From Noviherbaspirillum sp. Root189 (GTDB taxonomy: Bacteria > Pseudomonadota > Gammaproteobacteria > Burkholderiales > Burkholderiaceae_D): DNA of 64,000 bases. This document shows positions 8,998-17,756 of the stretch, piece after piece. The position numbers and the translations under genes were made by a program. The stretch's first letter is position 1; the number at the start of each line of letters is the position of its first letter. The stretch is from contig NZ_LMHZ01000001.1 in NCBI RefSeq assembly GCF_001428545.1, positions 248,961 through 312,960 on the forward strand. The letters run 5' to 3'. Under the pieces are notes generated by a model. It was not told the DNA's origin and searched no databases. It saw only the letters and a list, made by a program, of their open reading frames with translations.

Positions 8998-9136
8998 GTT
9001 GCTCGATTGTTTGAATGATTGGCATGGGCAATAGGCGGGTTCTCACACCGGCTGTAATAATTTTACGGCAGATAATGAAGCTTGCCGAAAAACATTATTC
9101 TGTGACGCATGCCCGAACCGGGTGCTTATGCCTGAT

Positions 9137-9377
9137 TCAAGGTAACTGCAGCGCATTGCGCTCGAGCCGCTGGAAATACTCGCTTTCCAGCTTACGCAAG
9201 GATATGGTTTGTAACGCTGTGTTGAACGCCTGTCGCAACGCTTTGCCTTCCGCCGAATGCCGGAAACATATATGCAGCGGCAGCTCCGCCAGCGGCTTGT
9301 CATGAATACTCGATTCTCACTTGGTAGCCGCCCGCACGCGCCGCGCACAGCAGGCCAAGCAACAGACCGCGAATCAT
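9137..9377 (-). pseudogene. Remnant of a periplasmic substrate-binding protein gene
   Basis: On the minus strand an ATG at 9377, preceded by AAGGGGGC, opens a signal-peptide-like start (MIRGLLLGLLCAARAGGYQV) that stops after 25 codons at 9300. A different frame then reads HDKPLAELPLHICFRHSAEG, continuing through KALRQAFNTALQTI to a TGA at 9137. This looks like the C-terminal helix region of a family-3-type solute-binding protein. Head and tail of one gene therefore seem joined with a frame change, and the ~200-residue ligand-binding middle is missing. The tail match is recognised by pattern only, so the family is tentative. Confidence 0.55.
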
Positions 9378-9680
9378 TTCTTTGCCCCCTTGCTGATATC
9401 CGGCATGCGTCGTTGTATTAGTAGGGTGGCGTGCGTTAACTATGTCAAATATCGCCGATTCATCCCATCTTTTATGGGATTAGTGTAGCTGTTTGCAAGA
9501 AAGATGTCGCGATTCGTATAGAGAAAGCAAGTCATGCTGTCAGGCGGATCGCTCAACCATGGTCCTGGCTTGCCGCCTCGATCAGCTGCTGCGTGGCCGG
9601 TTTGCCAACGAATTGCTGCGCCGCGCGACTACGCGTGATCGTGAAGTGTCCGCATCAACGGTCTCGACCTGCATGCGAGC
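9378..9680. other. Gap without an intact gene; possible gene-tail remnant
   Basis: A perfect 7-base inverted repeat ATCCCAT-CTTTT-ATGGGAT lies at 9462-9480, in the upstream region of the solute-binding-protein remnant, and could be an operator or hairpin. On the minus strand about 30 codons ending at a TGA near 9553 (reading AAQQFVGKPATQQLIEAA in the middle) look coding-like but lack any start. They may be the tail of a lost gene. Nothing else is recognisable. Confidence 0.35.
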
Positions 9681-10847
9681 CTAGCTGCTCAAGGCGCGCA
9701 TCTCGCTGTACAGGTTCGCTTTTCCTTCAAAGCCGATACCGACCAGTTCCGGCATGTGCACGTAGCCGTTGACGACTTCGACGCCATCCGGGAAACCGCC
9801 GAAAGGCTGGAACAGGTCCGGATACGATTCATTGCCGCCCAATCCCAGCCCGGCTGCGATATTGAGGGACATCTGGTGGCCGCCGTGCGGAATGCAGCGT
9901 GATGGCGACCAGCCGTGCTGGCGCAGCATATCCAGTGTGCGCAGGTATTCCACCAGACCATAGCTCAGTGCGCAGTCGAACTGCAGCCAGTCGCGGTCAG
10001 GGCGCATGCCGCCGTAACGGATCAGATTGCGCGCATCCTGCATTGAAAACAGGTCCTCGCCAGTCGCCATCGGCTTGTCGTAATAATTGCGCAGCACCGC
10101 CTGCAGTTCAAAGTCGAGCGGATCGCCCGGCTCTTCGTACCAGAACAAGTCATACTGCGACATCGCCTTTGCATACGCGATCGCGGTATCCATGTCGAAG
10201 CGGCCGTTGGCATCGACGCACAGTTTCTGGCCATCCTGCAGCACGCTCATGATGGCGTCGATACGGCGCAGGTCTTCATCGAGCGACGCACCGCCGATTT
10301 TCTTTTTGACCACGGTATAGCCGCGGTCGATATAGCTGCGCATTTCATCCTTCAGCGCATTCAGATCCTGTCCGGGATGGTAATAACCGCCGGCTGCATA
10401 GACGAAGATATCCTTGTTCACCGTGCCGTCGCCATAGCGTTCGGCGAGCAGGCGGAACAGCGGCTTGTTCTCGATCTTTGCCACCGCATCCCACACCGCC
10501 ATGTCGATGGTGCCGATCGCCACCGAACGTTCGCCGTGGCCTCCAGGTTTTTCATTGGTGAACATGCAGTTCCAGATCTTGTGCGGGTCAAGATTATTGC
10601 CCGCGTCATTGACCAGCGTTGCCGGATCGGCAGCAAGGATGCGCGGAATGAAGCGCTCGCGCATCAGGTTGCCCTGACCATAGCGCCCGTTGGAATTGAA
10701 GCCGTAGCCGACCACCGGTTTGCCATCACGGATCACGTCGGTGATCACCGCCACCAGGCTCAGCGTCATCTTGCTGAAATCGATGTAAGCGTTGCGGATG
10801 GGCGAACTGATCGGAAGGGTTTTTTCGCGGATTTCAACAATTTTCAT
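9681..10847 (-). CDS. tarD: D(-)-tartrate dehydratase (enolase superfamily)
   Basis: Predicted to dehydrate D-tartrate to oxaloacetate (EC 4.2.1.81) using Mg2+. From memory, the 388 residues resemble the characterised Bradyrhizobium enzyme over the whole length: ISSPIRNAYIDF near the start, VGYGFNSNGRYGQG, EKPGGHGERSVA, and the C-terminal IPHGGHQMSLNIAAGLGLGG. The catalytic set is present: the K-x-K base motif (VVKKKIGG), metal ligands in CVDANG, FWYEEPGD and TGEDLF, and the histidine of IPHGGH. The ATG at 10847 follows GGTAAGGTGCC. It is divergent from a LysR gene across 110 bases, which is the likely regulator. Other mandelate-racemase-family acid-sugar dehydratases are less likely given the resemblance. 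Confidence 0.85.
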   Translation of the reverse strand: MKIVEIREKTLPISSPIRNAYIDFSKMTLSLVAVITDVIRDGKPVVGYGFNSNGRYGQGNLMRERFIPRILAADPATLVNDAGNNLDPHKIWNCMFTNEKPGGHGERSVAIGTIDMAVWDAVAKIENKPLFRLLAERYGDGTVNKDIFVYAAGGYYHPGQDLNALKDEMRSYIDRGYTVVKKKIGGASLDEDLRRIDAIMSVLQDGQKLCVDANGRFDMDTAIAYAKAMSQYDLFWYEEPGDPLDFELQAVLRNYYDKPMATGEDLFSMQDARNLIRYGGMRPDRDWLQFDCALSYGLVEYLRTLDMLRQHGWSPSRCIPHGGHQMSLNIAAGLGLGGNESYPDLFQPFGGFPDGVEVVNGYVHMPELVGIGFEGKANLYSEMRALSS

Positions 10848-10957
10848 TCGGGCACCTTACCTTTTCTTCTGAGAGAACCTGCATCAGGGAGAACGTCAGC
10901 ATACTGCGTAAGCCAGTCCGTATAATTAACGGTATTTCAATACACCATTCACCGCAT

Positions 10958-11854
10958 GTGAAAAACGACGCTGCATCCGAATTACATTTCTTCGTTGTTC
11001 TCGCCAGGAAAGCCAGCCTGTCGGCGACCGCCCGCGAATTGGACATGACGCCGCCTGCCGCCACCAAGCGCCTGGCGCAGATGGAGCAGCGGCTCGGTGT
11101 GCGACTGGTCAATCGCACTACCCGGACCCTTAGCCTGACCAGCGAAGGCGAGCTGTATCTGGCCCACGCGACGCAGATTCTCGCCAGTATTCGCGAAATG
11201 GAAGAGCAACTTGCCGGAAGCCGCGGCGCCCCCAAAGGATTGCTGCGCATTAATGCCACGCTGGGCTTTGGCCGAACCACCATCGCTCCCCTCATTTCCA
11301 CGTTTGCACAGCATTATCCGGAAGTCGAGGTACAACTGCAGCTGACCGACCGGCCGATCAACCTTGTAGAAGAAGCATTTGATCTGGGGATACGCTTCGG
11401 TGAATTGCCCGATACCCGGTTGACCGCCCGCAAGATCATGTCGAATGCACGTTTCCTGTGTGCGTCACCGGCCTACCTGAAGAAAATGGGCGAGCCGCGC
11501 ACGCCGCTGGAACTGAGCACGCATCGCTGTATCCTGCATCGTCAGAACGACGATGCGCATGGCATCTGGCGTTTGCAAAAAGGGCGCAGGACGGAATCGG
11601 TGAAAGTGGGCGGAACGCTGTCAAGCAACGATGGCGACGTGGTACTGAAATGGGCGCTGGATGGCCACGGCATCCTGATGCGCTCCGAATGGGACGTCGC
11701 CAAATATCTGGACAGCGGGCGCCTGCGGCTGGTGCTGCCTGATTACAAGCTGGCGCCCGCCGACCTGTTCGTGTTTTATCCAAGCCGGCGCAACCTGCCG
11801 GCCAAGGTGCGGACCTTCATCGATTTCCTGATCGCGGAATTCAAGCCGGCTTGA
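10958..11854 (+). CDS. LysR-family transcriptional regulator (next to tartrate dehydratase)
   Basis: A 298-residue LysR protein. The N-terminal winged helix-turn-helix (1-60) shows ASLSATARELDMTPPAATKRLAQME and LVNRTTRTLSLTSEGE. The effector domain begins near residue 90 (GLLRINATLGFGR) and contains the usual CRILHRQN-like segment. The near N-terminus lacks a classic methionine-rich start, and the first codon is GTG at 10958. It diverges from the D-tartrate dehydratase, so control of that gene with a dicarboxylate co-inducer is a reasonable inference. Confidence 0.88.
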   Translation: MKNDAASELHFFVVLARKASLSATARELDMTPPAATKRLAQMEQRLGVRLVNRTTRTLSLTSEGELYLAHATQILASIREMEEQLAGSRGAPKGLLRINATLGFGRTTIAPLISTFAQHYPEVEVQLQLTDRPINLVEEAFDLGIRFGELPDTRLTARKIMSNARFLCASPAYLKKMGEPRTPLELSTHRCILHRQNDDAHGIWRLQKGRRTESVKVGGTLSSNDGDVVLKWALDGHGILMRSEWDVAKYLDSGRLRLVLPDYKLAPADLFVFYPSRRNLPAKVRTFIDFLIAEFKPA

Positions 11855-11884
11855 TGCACGGCGGATACCCAGTGCGAAAGCGCG

Positions 11885-12451
11885 CTATACGCCCCAAGGC
11901 ACCGCCTTCACGCCGAACAGCAGGCGATGGACTGTCATGACCAGCAGTGCGATCACGATGCCACCGAGCACCGCGCGGACATCATGCCGCGACGTCGGGG
12001 TAAAAGATTTGATCGCATGCCGGCTGGTTGCGGATAGCAGATCGATGATCGCATAGGCAAGAAAAGCACCGAACAGCAAAGAGGCCTTCAGTTCGCCGTT
12101 GGCCAGCAGATGCACCGTCGCCCACAAGCCGACGCCGATCAGCATCGGATGTTTGACCGTATGGCGGATATGGGTCTTCATGTTGGCCGCCGCCAGCAGG
12201 ATGAAGCTGATGATCATCACCAGCGGCGCAATCATGATGGCAAACGGAAAGGGGGAAAACAGGTAAGGTTCGGACGGCGCACGTGCATAGCCGACGACAA
12301 TGAGAATGAGCCCGAGCGCCGAGACCAGCGAAAACATTCCCTTGTAGCGTTTCTCGCCCAGCGACGAAAACAAATTGTTCCGCATGCCGGTCAGCACCGG
12401 AACAAGATGGATACCCAGAAACAGTACGAGACCCGTAATCAAGATTCCCAT
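11885..12451 (-). CDS. NnrU family membrane protein
   Basis: A 188-residue protein with five or six hydrophobic helices, recognisable as NnrU by the N-terminal LVLFLGIHLVPVL, then GMRNNLFSSLGEKRYKG and the helix pair around HPMLIGVGLWATVHLLANGE. NnrU was first noted near nitric oxide reductase regulation in alphaproteobacteria; its biochemical role is not known and no denitrification gene is adjacent here. ATG 12451 has a full AGGAGG seven bases upstream, so the longer frame to 12526 is rejected. It is convergent with the LysR gene upstream (30-base gap). Confidence 0.85.
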   Translation of the reverse strand: MGILITGLVLFLGIHLVPVLTGMRNNLFSSLGEKRYKGMFSLVSALGLILIVVGYARAPSEPYLFSPFPFAIMIAPLVMIISFILLAAANMKTHIRHTVKHPMLIGVGLWATVHLLANGELKASLLFGAFLAYAIIDLLSATSRHAIKSFTPTSRHDVRAVLGGIVIALLVMTVHRLLFGVKAVPWGV

Positions 12452-12609
12452 GACACGCCTCCTGAAGATAAACGTGAATGCGATTACATCACAGTTGCCG
12501 CGATGCGTGGCATGCAATGTGGTCATGAGGATAGCCCGAGGACAACGCAGTCGGTCTGCGTAACGATGCTATTGGTTGCTAGTGGATGCTATTTGAGTGG
12601 GGTGGGAGC

Positions 12610-14757
12610 TTATGCGGCGGACTTGTCGCCGGCGGAGTCCGAGTTGGCGCTGTTGCCCAGGTCGATGCCGAGTGCTTCGGCCAGCGCCTGCCCTATCAGC
12701 CCGGCCCCCGGAACAATATGCGCGCGTCCTTCGCGCAGGGCCTGCGCAAATTCTTCAGCGGTCATCGACAGTGCTTCCTGCCGTTCACGGGTGCCGAAGA
12801 TGTAGAGGTTGCGCAGCGGGCTGACCCAGCCAAGACGCAGCCGCCGGGTGCGGTCTTCACGCCCGATATCAACCCATGCGCCCTGCTCCAGTGCCTGTAC
12901 CTGCGCATCGTACGCATCCGGTACGCGTTCTGGCTCCGCATTGGCCTGCCGCTGCAAGCGACGCTCAGTCGCTTGTTTCGCCAGTGCCAGTGCAATCTGC
13001 ACCTGGCGCTCGGGCGACAGCTCCAGCGGCGACCGCACAATGGAGGCGTGGCATTTTGCCAGGTCGTTGAAGAACTTGACGCGCGCCTCATCATTCCAGC
13101 GGATGATGTCCAGCCATTTGTTGAGGCCGGCGACGATGGTGGGCAGCTTGGCGAGCAGTTCCTTGCGCTCTTCAGCCGTGATCTTCGGCTTCACGCTCCA
13201 GACCAGGTCATCCATGGTTTGCAGTGCATGATCGAGGGCCTGCGGTTTTTCATCCTTGACACTGTAGGCCAGGGTCAGCACCGGCACCCATTGGTCTTCC
13301 AGGAAGGCTTCGACGAAGGCAACGACCTCACCGGTGCCGATGCGCAGGGCAACCTGCTGCCTGGCTGCACGGCGCGCCTCGATCATTTTTTCATCTTGCA
13401 GCCGCTGTGCAATGCTTGTCTTCAGCGCCTGCACCGTCGTGGTTTCTTCGCGGCGCCGATACGCATCCAGATCCGATACCACATCAAGGAATACAGCCGG
13501 ACGGCGGTCTGCTTCATGCGCGATACGGTCAATGCTGCGCACCAGGAGCAGGTATAGCGGGTCGGACACGCCCTTTTCGGGCTCCCAGCCCGCACACAGG
13601 CCGATCAGCGTGTCGATGGCGCGCCGCGCCGGATGTGAACGCTTGAAAAAGAACTCCGGCTGTTGCAGCGCCGCCTTCAGCACCGGTAATTGCAGGCGCA
13701 GCAGCGTCGCCTTCAACTCTCCGGCGATATGCGGGTCACGCTGGATGACCTCAAAAATCTTGGCGACCAGTTCAAGAACATTCGCATCCGAATCGCTCAG
13801 GCCTTCGCGCGGCGCGTTGCGATTGATCTCGTCGAGCAAGCCGGCAAGCGATGCATCGGGACTGCTCTTGTCGAAGCTGGTGAGATAACCGAGCAAGGCA
13901 TTGCGCGCGGTGCTGGCAATCACCGCATCATCGTCGAACAGCGCAGGAAACCCGTTGGACAAAGGCTTGTCCGTGGATTTGGATGACGGCGAGAAAAGCC
14001 GGCGCAGTTGTGGCAGCAGCACATCGTCTTCTGGCTCTTCGAAGTCTTCGACGCTGGCGGCGCCATTCTCGCCGCGGGTTTTCCTGACCAGCTGCGGCAT
14101 GACGCCCAGCTTGACCAGCGCCGTGTTCAGCGCATGCAGCAACGGCCCCATGTCTAGACAGAGTTCCGGTCCCAGCAGCGGATAGACGATGTGATGCGCA
14201 GTGACGTCGGGCTGAAATTCGCACCAGGCATCGTGGATCACGGAAAGGAAAATGTGCGGACGGAAAGGGTTCTCGGCAGTGATCAGCGGATTGCGTTGAA
14301 GCAGTGCGCCGAGACGCATGCCGAGCCCTACCATGCGCTCAGTATGTTCATTTTCGATGGCGCGGCTGGCCTTGACCAGGCACAGCTTCTTGTCGATTTC
14401 AACGTCCGGCTCCAGCGAAGGCGGCGCATCGCCCGCATCGACAGGCTGGAAATCCGGGTTGGCCAGCGCTTCGACTTCCTGCTTGAGCATGGCCGCGAGC
14501 CGCTCCGATACCACGTAGTAAAACGGATAGCGGTTTTTCTTCAGCAGGCTGGCAGCGTTGAAATGCAGGCGTGCCTGTGCGGGGTCGGCGCAGGATGCGG
14601 ATGCACGCAACAGCGCTTCGGAAAGCCGTGTGGTCAATCCGTCGATTTGGGCATTCGCTGTATTCGACGCGAGAACGGCGAGTTCGAGCAGGATCTCGCC
14701 TCGCCGTGACGCGGGAATAGCAGTGCTAGCTTTGTTGTCGGCAGAACTGGGGGCCAT
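12610..14757 (-). CDS. DUF1631 family protein
   Basis: A 715-residue soluble, mostly helical protein of the DUF1631 family found mainly in beta- and gammaproteobacteria. Recognisable parts are NRYPFYYVVSERLAAML near the N-terminus, ENPFRPHIFLSVIHDAW, and the C-terminal block WVDIGREDRTRRLRLGWVSP, followed by LYIFGTRERQEALSM, which looks like a PilZ-related beta-barrel core with an arginine cluster. If that resemblance is right, the C-terminus may bind cyclic di-GMP, which would fit the GGDEF and HD-GYP genes elsewhere in the window; that is inference. It appears monocistronic. Confidence 0.8.
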   Translation of the reverse strand: MAPSSADNKASTAIPASRRGEILLELAVLASNTANAQIDGLTTRLSEALLRASASCADPAQARLHFNAASLLKKNRYPFYYVVSERLAAMLKQEVEALANPDFQPVDAGDAPPSLEPDVEIDKKLCLVKASRAIENEHTERMVGLGMRLGALLQRNPLITAENPFRPHIFLSVIHDAWCEFQPDVTAHHIVYPLLGPELCLDMGPLLHALNTALVKLGVMPQLVRKTRGENGAASVEDFEEPEDDVLLPQLRRLFSPSSKSTDKPLSNGFPALFDDDAVIASTARNALLGYLTSFDKSSPDASLAGLLDEINRNAPREGLSDSDANVLELVAKIFEVIQRDPHIAGELKATLLRLQLPVLKAALQQPEFFFKRSHPARRAIDTLIGLCAGWEPEKGVSDPLYLLLVRSIDRIAHEADRRPAVFLDVVSDLDAYRRREETTTVQALKTSIAQRLQDEKMIEARRAARQQVALRIGTGEVVAFVEAFLEDQWVPVLTLAYSVKDEKPQALDHALQTMDDLVWSVKPKITAEERKELLAKLPTIVAGLNKWLDIIRWNDEARVKFFNDLAKCHASIVRSPLELSPERQVQIALALAKQATERRLQRQANAEPERVPDAYDAQVQALEQGAWVDIGREDRTRRLRLGWVSPLRNLYIFGTRERQEALSMTAEEFAQALREGRAHIVPGAGLIGQALAEALGIDLGNSANSDSAGDKSAA

Positions 14758-15020
14758 GAAGTGCTGCTTGTTAAAATGTTCAAAGGAACTGCAACGGTAT
14801 CAGCGAGAGTTCTATTTTTGCATAATATTGCCTTGCGGCAAGTTATATTTTGTAATGATACGTTACGGATACGAATAGGCTGCGGTTAGCAATTAGTAGC
14901 AATTTTGCAAATTTGGCGCTGATCGGTTAGGCCAAGTGTGTAAGTTGGCACTTACCATCAGCCTTGTGGCGTGCGAAACATCTTGCGAATTACGTCAGGA
15001 CAAATGCGGCTTTCTGGCAC

Positions 15021-15929
15021 TTATTTTCCAAGTTTCGTGAAATCCTGCGCCCGCAGTCGCGGTGCGGCGAAATCGATGAAAGCCCGTACACGTGCCGACA
15101 TGAGCTTGGAATGCGGGTAAAGCATATGGATCGGAAGCGGTTCAGCTTCGAACTTGCGCAACACCGGTTTAAGTTCGCCTGCGCGTACCGGCGCCTGGAT
15201 CATATAAGACAGGAATGCACCGATACCGAGTCCGTCGCGACAGGCATTGATCGCCGCATCGACAGAATTGGTGATCAGGCGCGGTGTGAAGCGCACGTTC
15301 AGCGTGCGGCCGTTTTCGCGGAACTGCCATTCACTGAGTACGCTTCGTCCTGAAAAACGTATGCCGGCATGGTCACTCAGTTCGCTCGGATGTGTTGGCG
15401 TGCCGTGCTGCTTCAGATAGGCAGGACTGGCACAGATGACCCGGTGCAGGAGGCCGGCAGATACCGCATGCAAGCTTGAATCCACGAGGTGACCGATCCG
15501 TACTGCGACGTCGACGCCTTCTTCGATGAGATCAATGTTACGGTCCAGCAGCAGCATTTCCACCGTGAGCTCCGGGTACATGCGCATGAACTCCGCTACC
15601 AAGGGTGCAACATGGAGACGTCCAAACAAGACGGGCGCTGTCAGCATCAGTTTGCCGGTTGGCTTGGCCTTGGCATCGAACAGTGCTTCTTCCGCTTCTT
15701 CCAGTTGCCCAAGTGCGGTCTTGCAGATAGCGAGATAACGTAATCCTTCATCGGTCAGGTGAATGCGGCGCGTTGTCCGATTGAACAGGCGTACGCCAAG
15801 GCTTTCTTCCAGTTCCGCAAGCTTGCGCACCACCGTCGGCAATGACGTGTCGAGCGCATTGGCGGCAGCGGTCAGACTGCCCTTTTCGGCAATGGCGATG
15901 AAAGTCTGGATACCACGCAGTTTGTCCAT
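15021..15929 (-). CDS. LysR-family transcriptional regulator (next to GST operon)
   Basis: A 302-residue regulator starting MDKLRGIQTFIAIAEKGSLT. The helix-turn-helix is in residues 15-60 (AAANALDTSLPTVVRKLAELE and LFNRTTRRIHLTDEG), and the effector domain starts at about 90 (GKLMLTAPVLFGR), with the typical SPAYLKQHGTPTHPSEL stretch. This is the CrgA-like subgroup by general pattern. It is divergent from the GST and PNPOx-like genes across 155 bases and probably controls them. Confidence 0.88.
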   Translation of the reverse strand: MDKLRGIQTFIAIAEKGSLTAAANALDTSLPTVVRKLAELEESLGVRLFNRTTRRIHLTDEGLRYLAICKTALGQLEEAEEALFDAKAKPTGKLMLTAPVLFGRLHVAPLVAEFMRMYPELTVEMLLLDRNIDLIEEGVDVAVRIGHLVDSSLHAVSAGLLHRVICASPAYLKQHGTPTHPSELSDHAGIRFSGRSVLSEWQFRENGRTLNVRFTPRLITNSVDAAINACRDGLGIGAFLSYMIQAPVRAGELKPVLRKFEAEPLPIHMLYPHSKLMSARVRAFIDFAAPRLRAQDFTKLGK

Positions 15930-16084
15930 GTCGTTCGTGCAAGGAGATCAATGAGGCGCAGGGGATGCTGTCTGCTTATCGCGGATTACTCCGAATTATG
16001 GAGCAATTTTGTTTGTTTAATCCCATTTATTCAGTAATGCCCGCGACGCACAATGGCGTCTCCATATCGACCAGGAGGCGCAAC

Positions 16085-16720
16085 ATGCAAACCACATCCC
16101 CGATCAAGCTGTATCGCAGCATCGTGTCCGGCCACGCGCATCGGGCAGAACTGTTTCTTTCGCTGTTGGGCTTGCCCTACGCGACGATCGACATCGATCT
16201 GCGCGCGGGCGAGCAAAAGAGCGAAGACTTCCTCAAGCTCAATCCTTTCGGACAAGTGCCGGTCATCGACGACAACGGTACCGTGGTCGCCGACTCCAAC
16301 GCCATCCTGGTGTACCTGGCATTGCGATACGGCGATGAACACTGGATGCCGCGCGACCCGGCCGGTGCCGCGCAAGTGCAGCGCTGGCTGTCGGTCGCTG
16401 CCGGTGAAATCGCATTCGGGCCGGCGTTGGCGCGGGTGATCAAACGTTTCAACCGGCCGTATGACATCGACAGCGCGACCGCGATTGCCGCTCGCTTATT
16501 CACCGTCATGGACAAGCAATTGCAAGAGCGTTCCTATCTCGCTGCAACGCATCCCACGATCGCCGACATCGCCGCCTATAGCTATATCGCCCGCGCTCCG
16601 GAAGGCGATGTGTCGCTGGAGCCTTATCCGGCCTTGCAGGCGTGGCTGAAGCGCATCGAAGCAATGCCACGATTTGTGCCGATGATTGAACTGCCGCCGC
16701 ATCCCGGCAAAGCCGCCTAG
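16085..16720 (+). CDS. Glutathione S-transferase family protein
   Basis: A 211-residue cytosolic GST. Residues 7-80 form the thioredoxin-like domain: LYRSIVSGHAHRAELFLSLL, with the active-site serine region, NPFGQVPVIDDN with the cis-proline VP, and ADSNAILVYLA, where the SN pair binds glutathione. The helical C-terminal domain contains the N-capping-like THPTIADIAAYSY segment. AGGAGG six bases ahead of ATG 16085 sets the start and rejects an open extension to 15965. The next gene begins nine bases after its stop, so the two form an operon opposite a LysR gene. Confidence 0.9.
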   Translation: MQTTSPIKLYRSIVSGHAHRAELFLSLLGLPYATIDIDLRAGEQKSEDFLKLNPFGQVPVIDDNGTVVADSNAILVYLALRYGDEHWMPRDPAGAAQVQRWLSVAAGEIAFGPALARVIKRFNRPYDIDSATAIAARLFTVMDKQLQERSYLAATHPTIADIAAYSYIARAPEGDVSLEPYPALQAWLKRIEAMPRFVPMIELPPHPGKAA

Positions 16721-16729
16721 GAGATCATC

Positions 16730-17698
16730 ATGGATACCGCTCGTTCGCCACAAGCCCACAATCCCGAGCCCTTCCATCGCGGAGAAATCGACGCTCAGGA
16801 ACGCGCCGGTGTCCGCGCACAGATGGAAAGAGTCGGTGCGGTCGTGCTGCGTAATCATATGCCCGACCAGCATCGTGAATTGTTCAACAAGCTGCCAACC
16901 CTGCTTCTCGGCGGCACCGACGCGAATGCACAGGTCTGGGCTTCCATCATCTGGGGCAAGCCTGGCTTTATCGCTTCACCCGATGCGACCACGCTGCGTG
17001 TGGGTGCACGGCTGTGCGACCCTGATCCACTGTCAGCAATGGTAAAACCGGGTGCCGAATTTGGTGCACTCGGGCTGGAGTTCGAAACCCGGCGGCGTAA
17101 TCGTGCCAATGGCATCGTCACGCAGGTAGACGAGCAAGGTTTCACGTTTTCCGTACAACAGAGCTTTGGCAATTGCCCAAAATATATACAGACGCGGGAG
17201 CTTGCGACCCACGAGCCCGACGGACACGGCGGTCAAGTCGTGTCAGGCACCGGAGCGCTGCCGCCAGCCGCGTTAGCGCTGGTCCGCCGCAGCGATACCT
17301 TCTTTATCGCCACCATGGCGGATGCCTCCGCTGGCAGGGCACATGGTGCCGATGTGTCACACCGTGGAGGCAAGCCGGGTTTTGTGAACGTCGGCGAGGA
17401 TGGAGAACTGACCTGGCCGGATTTCGTCGGGAACAATTTTTTCAACACCATCGGCAACATTCTTGCCGATGGCCGGGCCGGTTTGCTGTTCATTGATTTT
17501 GAAGACGGCGATCTGCTGCAGGTCACTGGGAAGGCCTGTGTCCTGTGGGACGAAGAAGAAGTAAGCCGATTCGAGGGCGCCAGGCGACTGCTGCGTTTTC
17601 AGCCCGCGCGTTATGTGTTCAGGAAAAACGCGTTTCCGCTGCGCTGGGCGCTACGGGAACAGTCTCCTAATCTGGAACCGACCGGCACGTGGAATTAA
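16730..17698 (+). CDS. Pyridoxamine 5'-phosphate oxidase-like (FMN-binding) protein
   Basis: A 322-residue protein of the PNPOx-like split beta-barrel class. The flavin-binding barrel is in the second half: DTFFIATMADASAG, then DVSHRGGKPGFVNV, WPDFVGNNFFNTIGNI and GLLFIDFEDGDLLQVTG. The first 130 residues form an extra N-terminal region common in the longer members, which are often annotated as flavin nucleotide-binding. The ribosome site GGAGATCATC overlaps the stop of the GST gene, suggesting co-expression. No substrate can be given; a detoxifying redox role with the GST is an inference. Confidence 0.82.
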   Translation: MDTARSPQAHNPEPFHRGEIDAQERAGVRAQMERVGAVVLRNHMPDQHRELFNKLPTLLLGGTDANAQVWASIIWGKPGFIASPDATTLRVGARLCDPDPLSAMVKPGAEFGALGLEFETRRRNRANGIVTQVDEQGFTFSVQQSFGNCPKYIQTRELATHEPDGHGGQVVSGTGALPPAALALVRRSDTFFIATMADASAGRAHGADVSHRGGKPGFVNVGEDGELTWPDFVGNNFFNTIGNILADGRAGLLFIDFEDGDLLQVTGKACVLWDEEEVSRFEGARRLLRFQPARYVFRKNAFPLRWALREQSPNLEPTGTWN

Positions 17699-17756
17699 AA
17701 CCGTCCATTGCGGCTCGCTGTATCGCATCAGGCCATCCTATGAAACGGGCAGTTAT

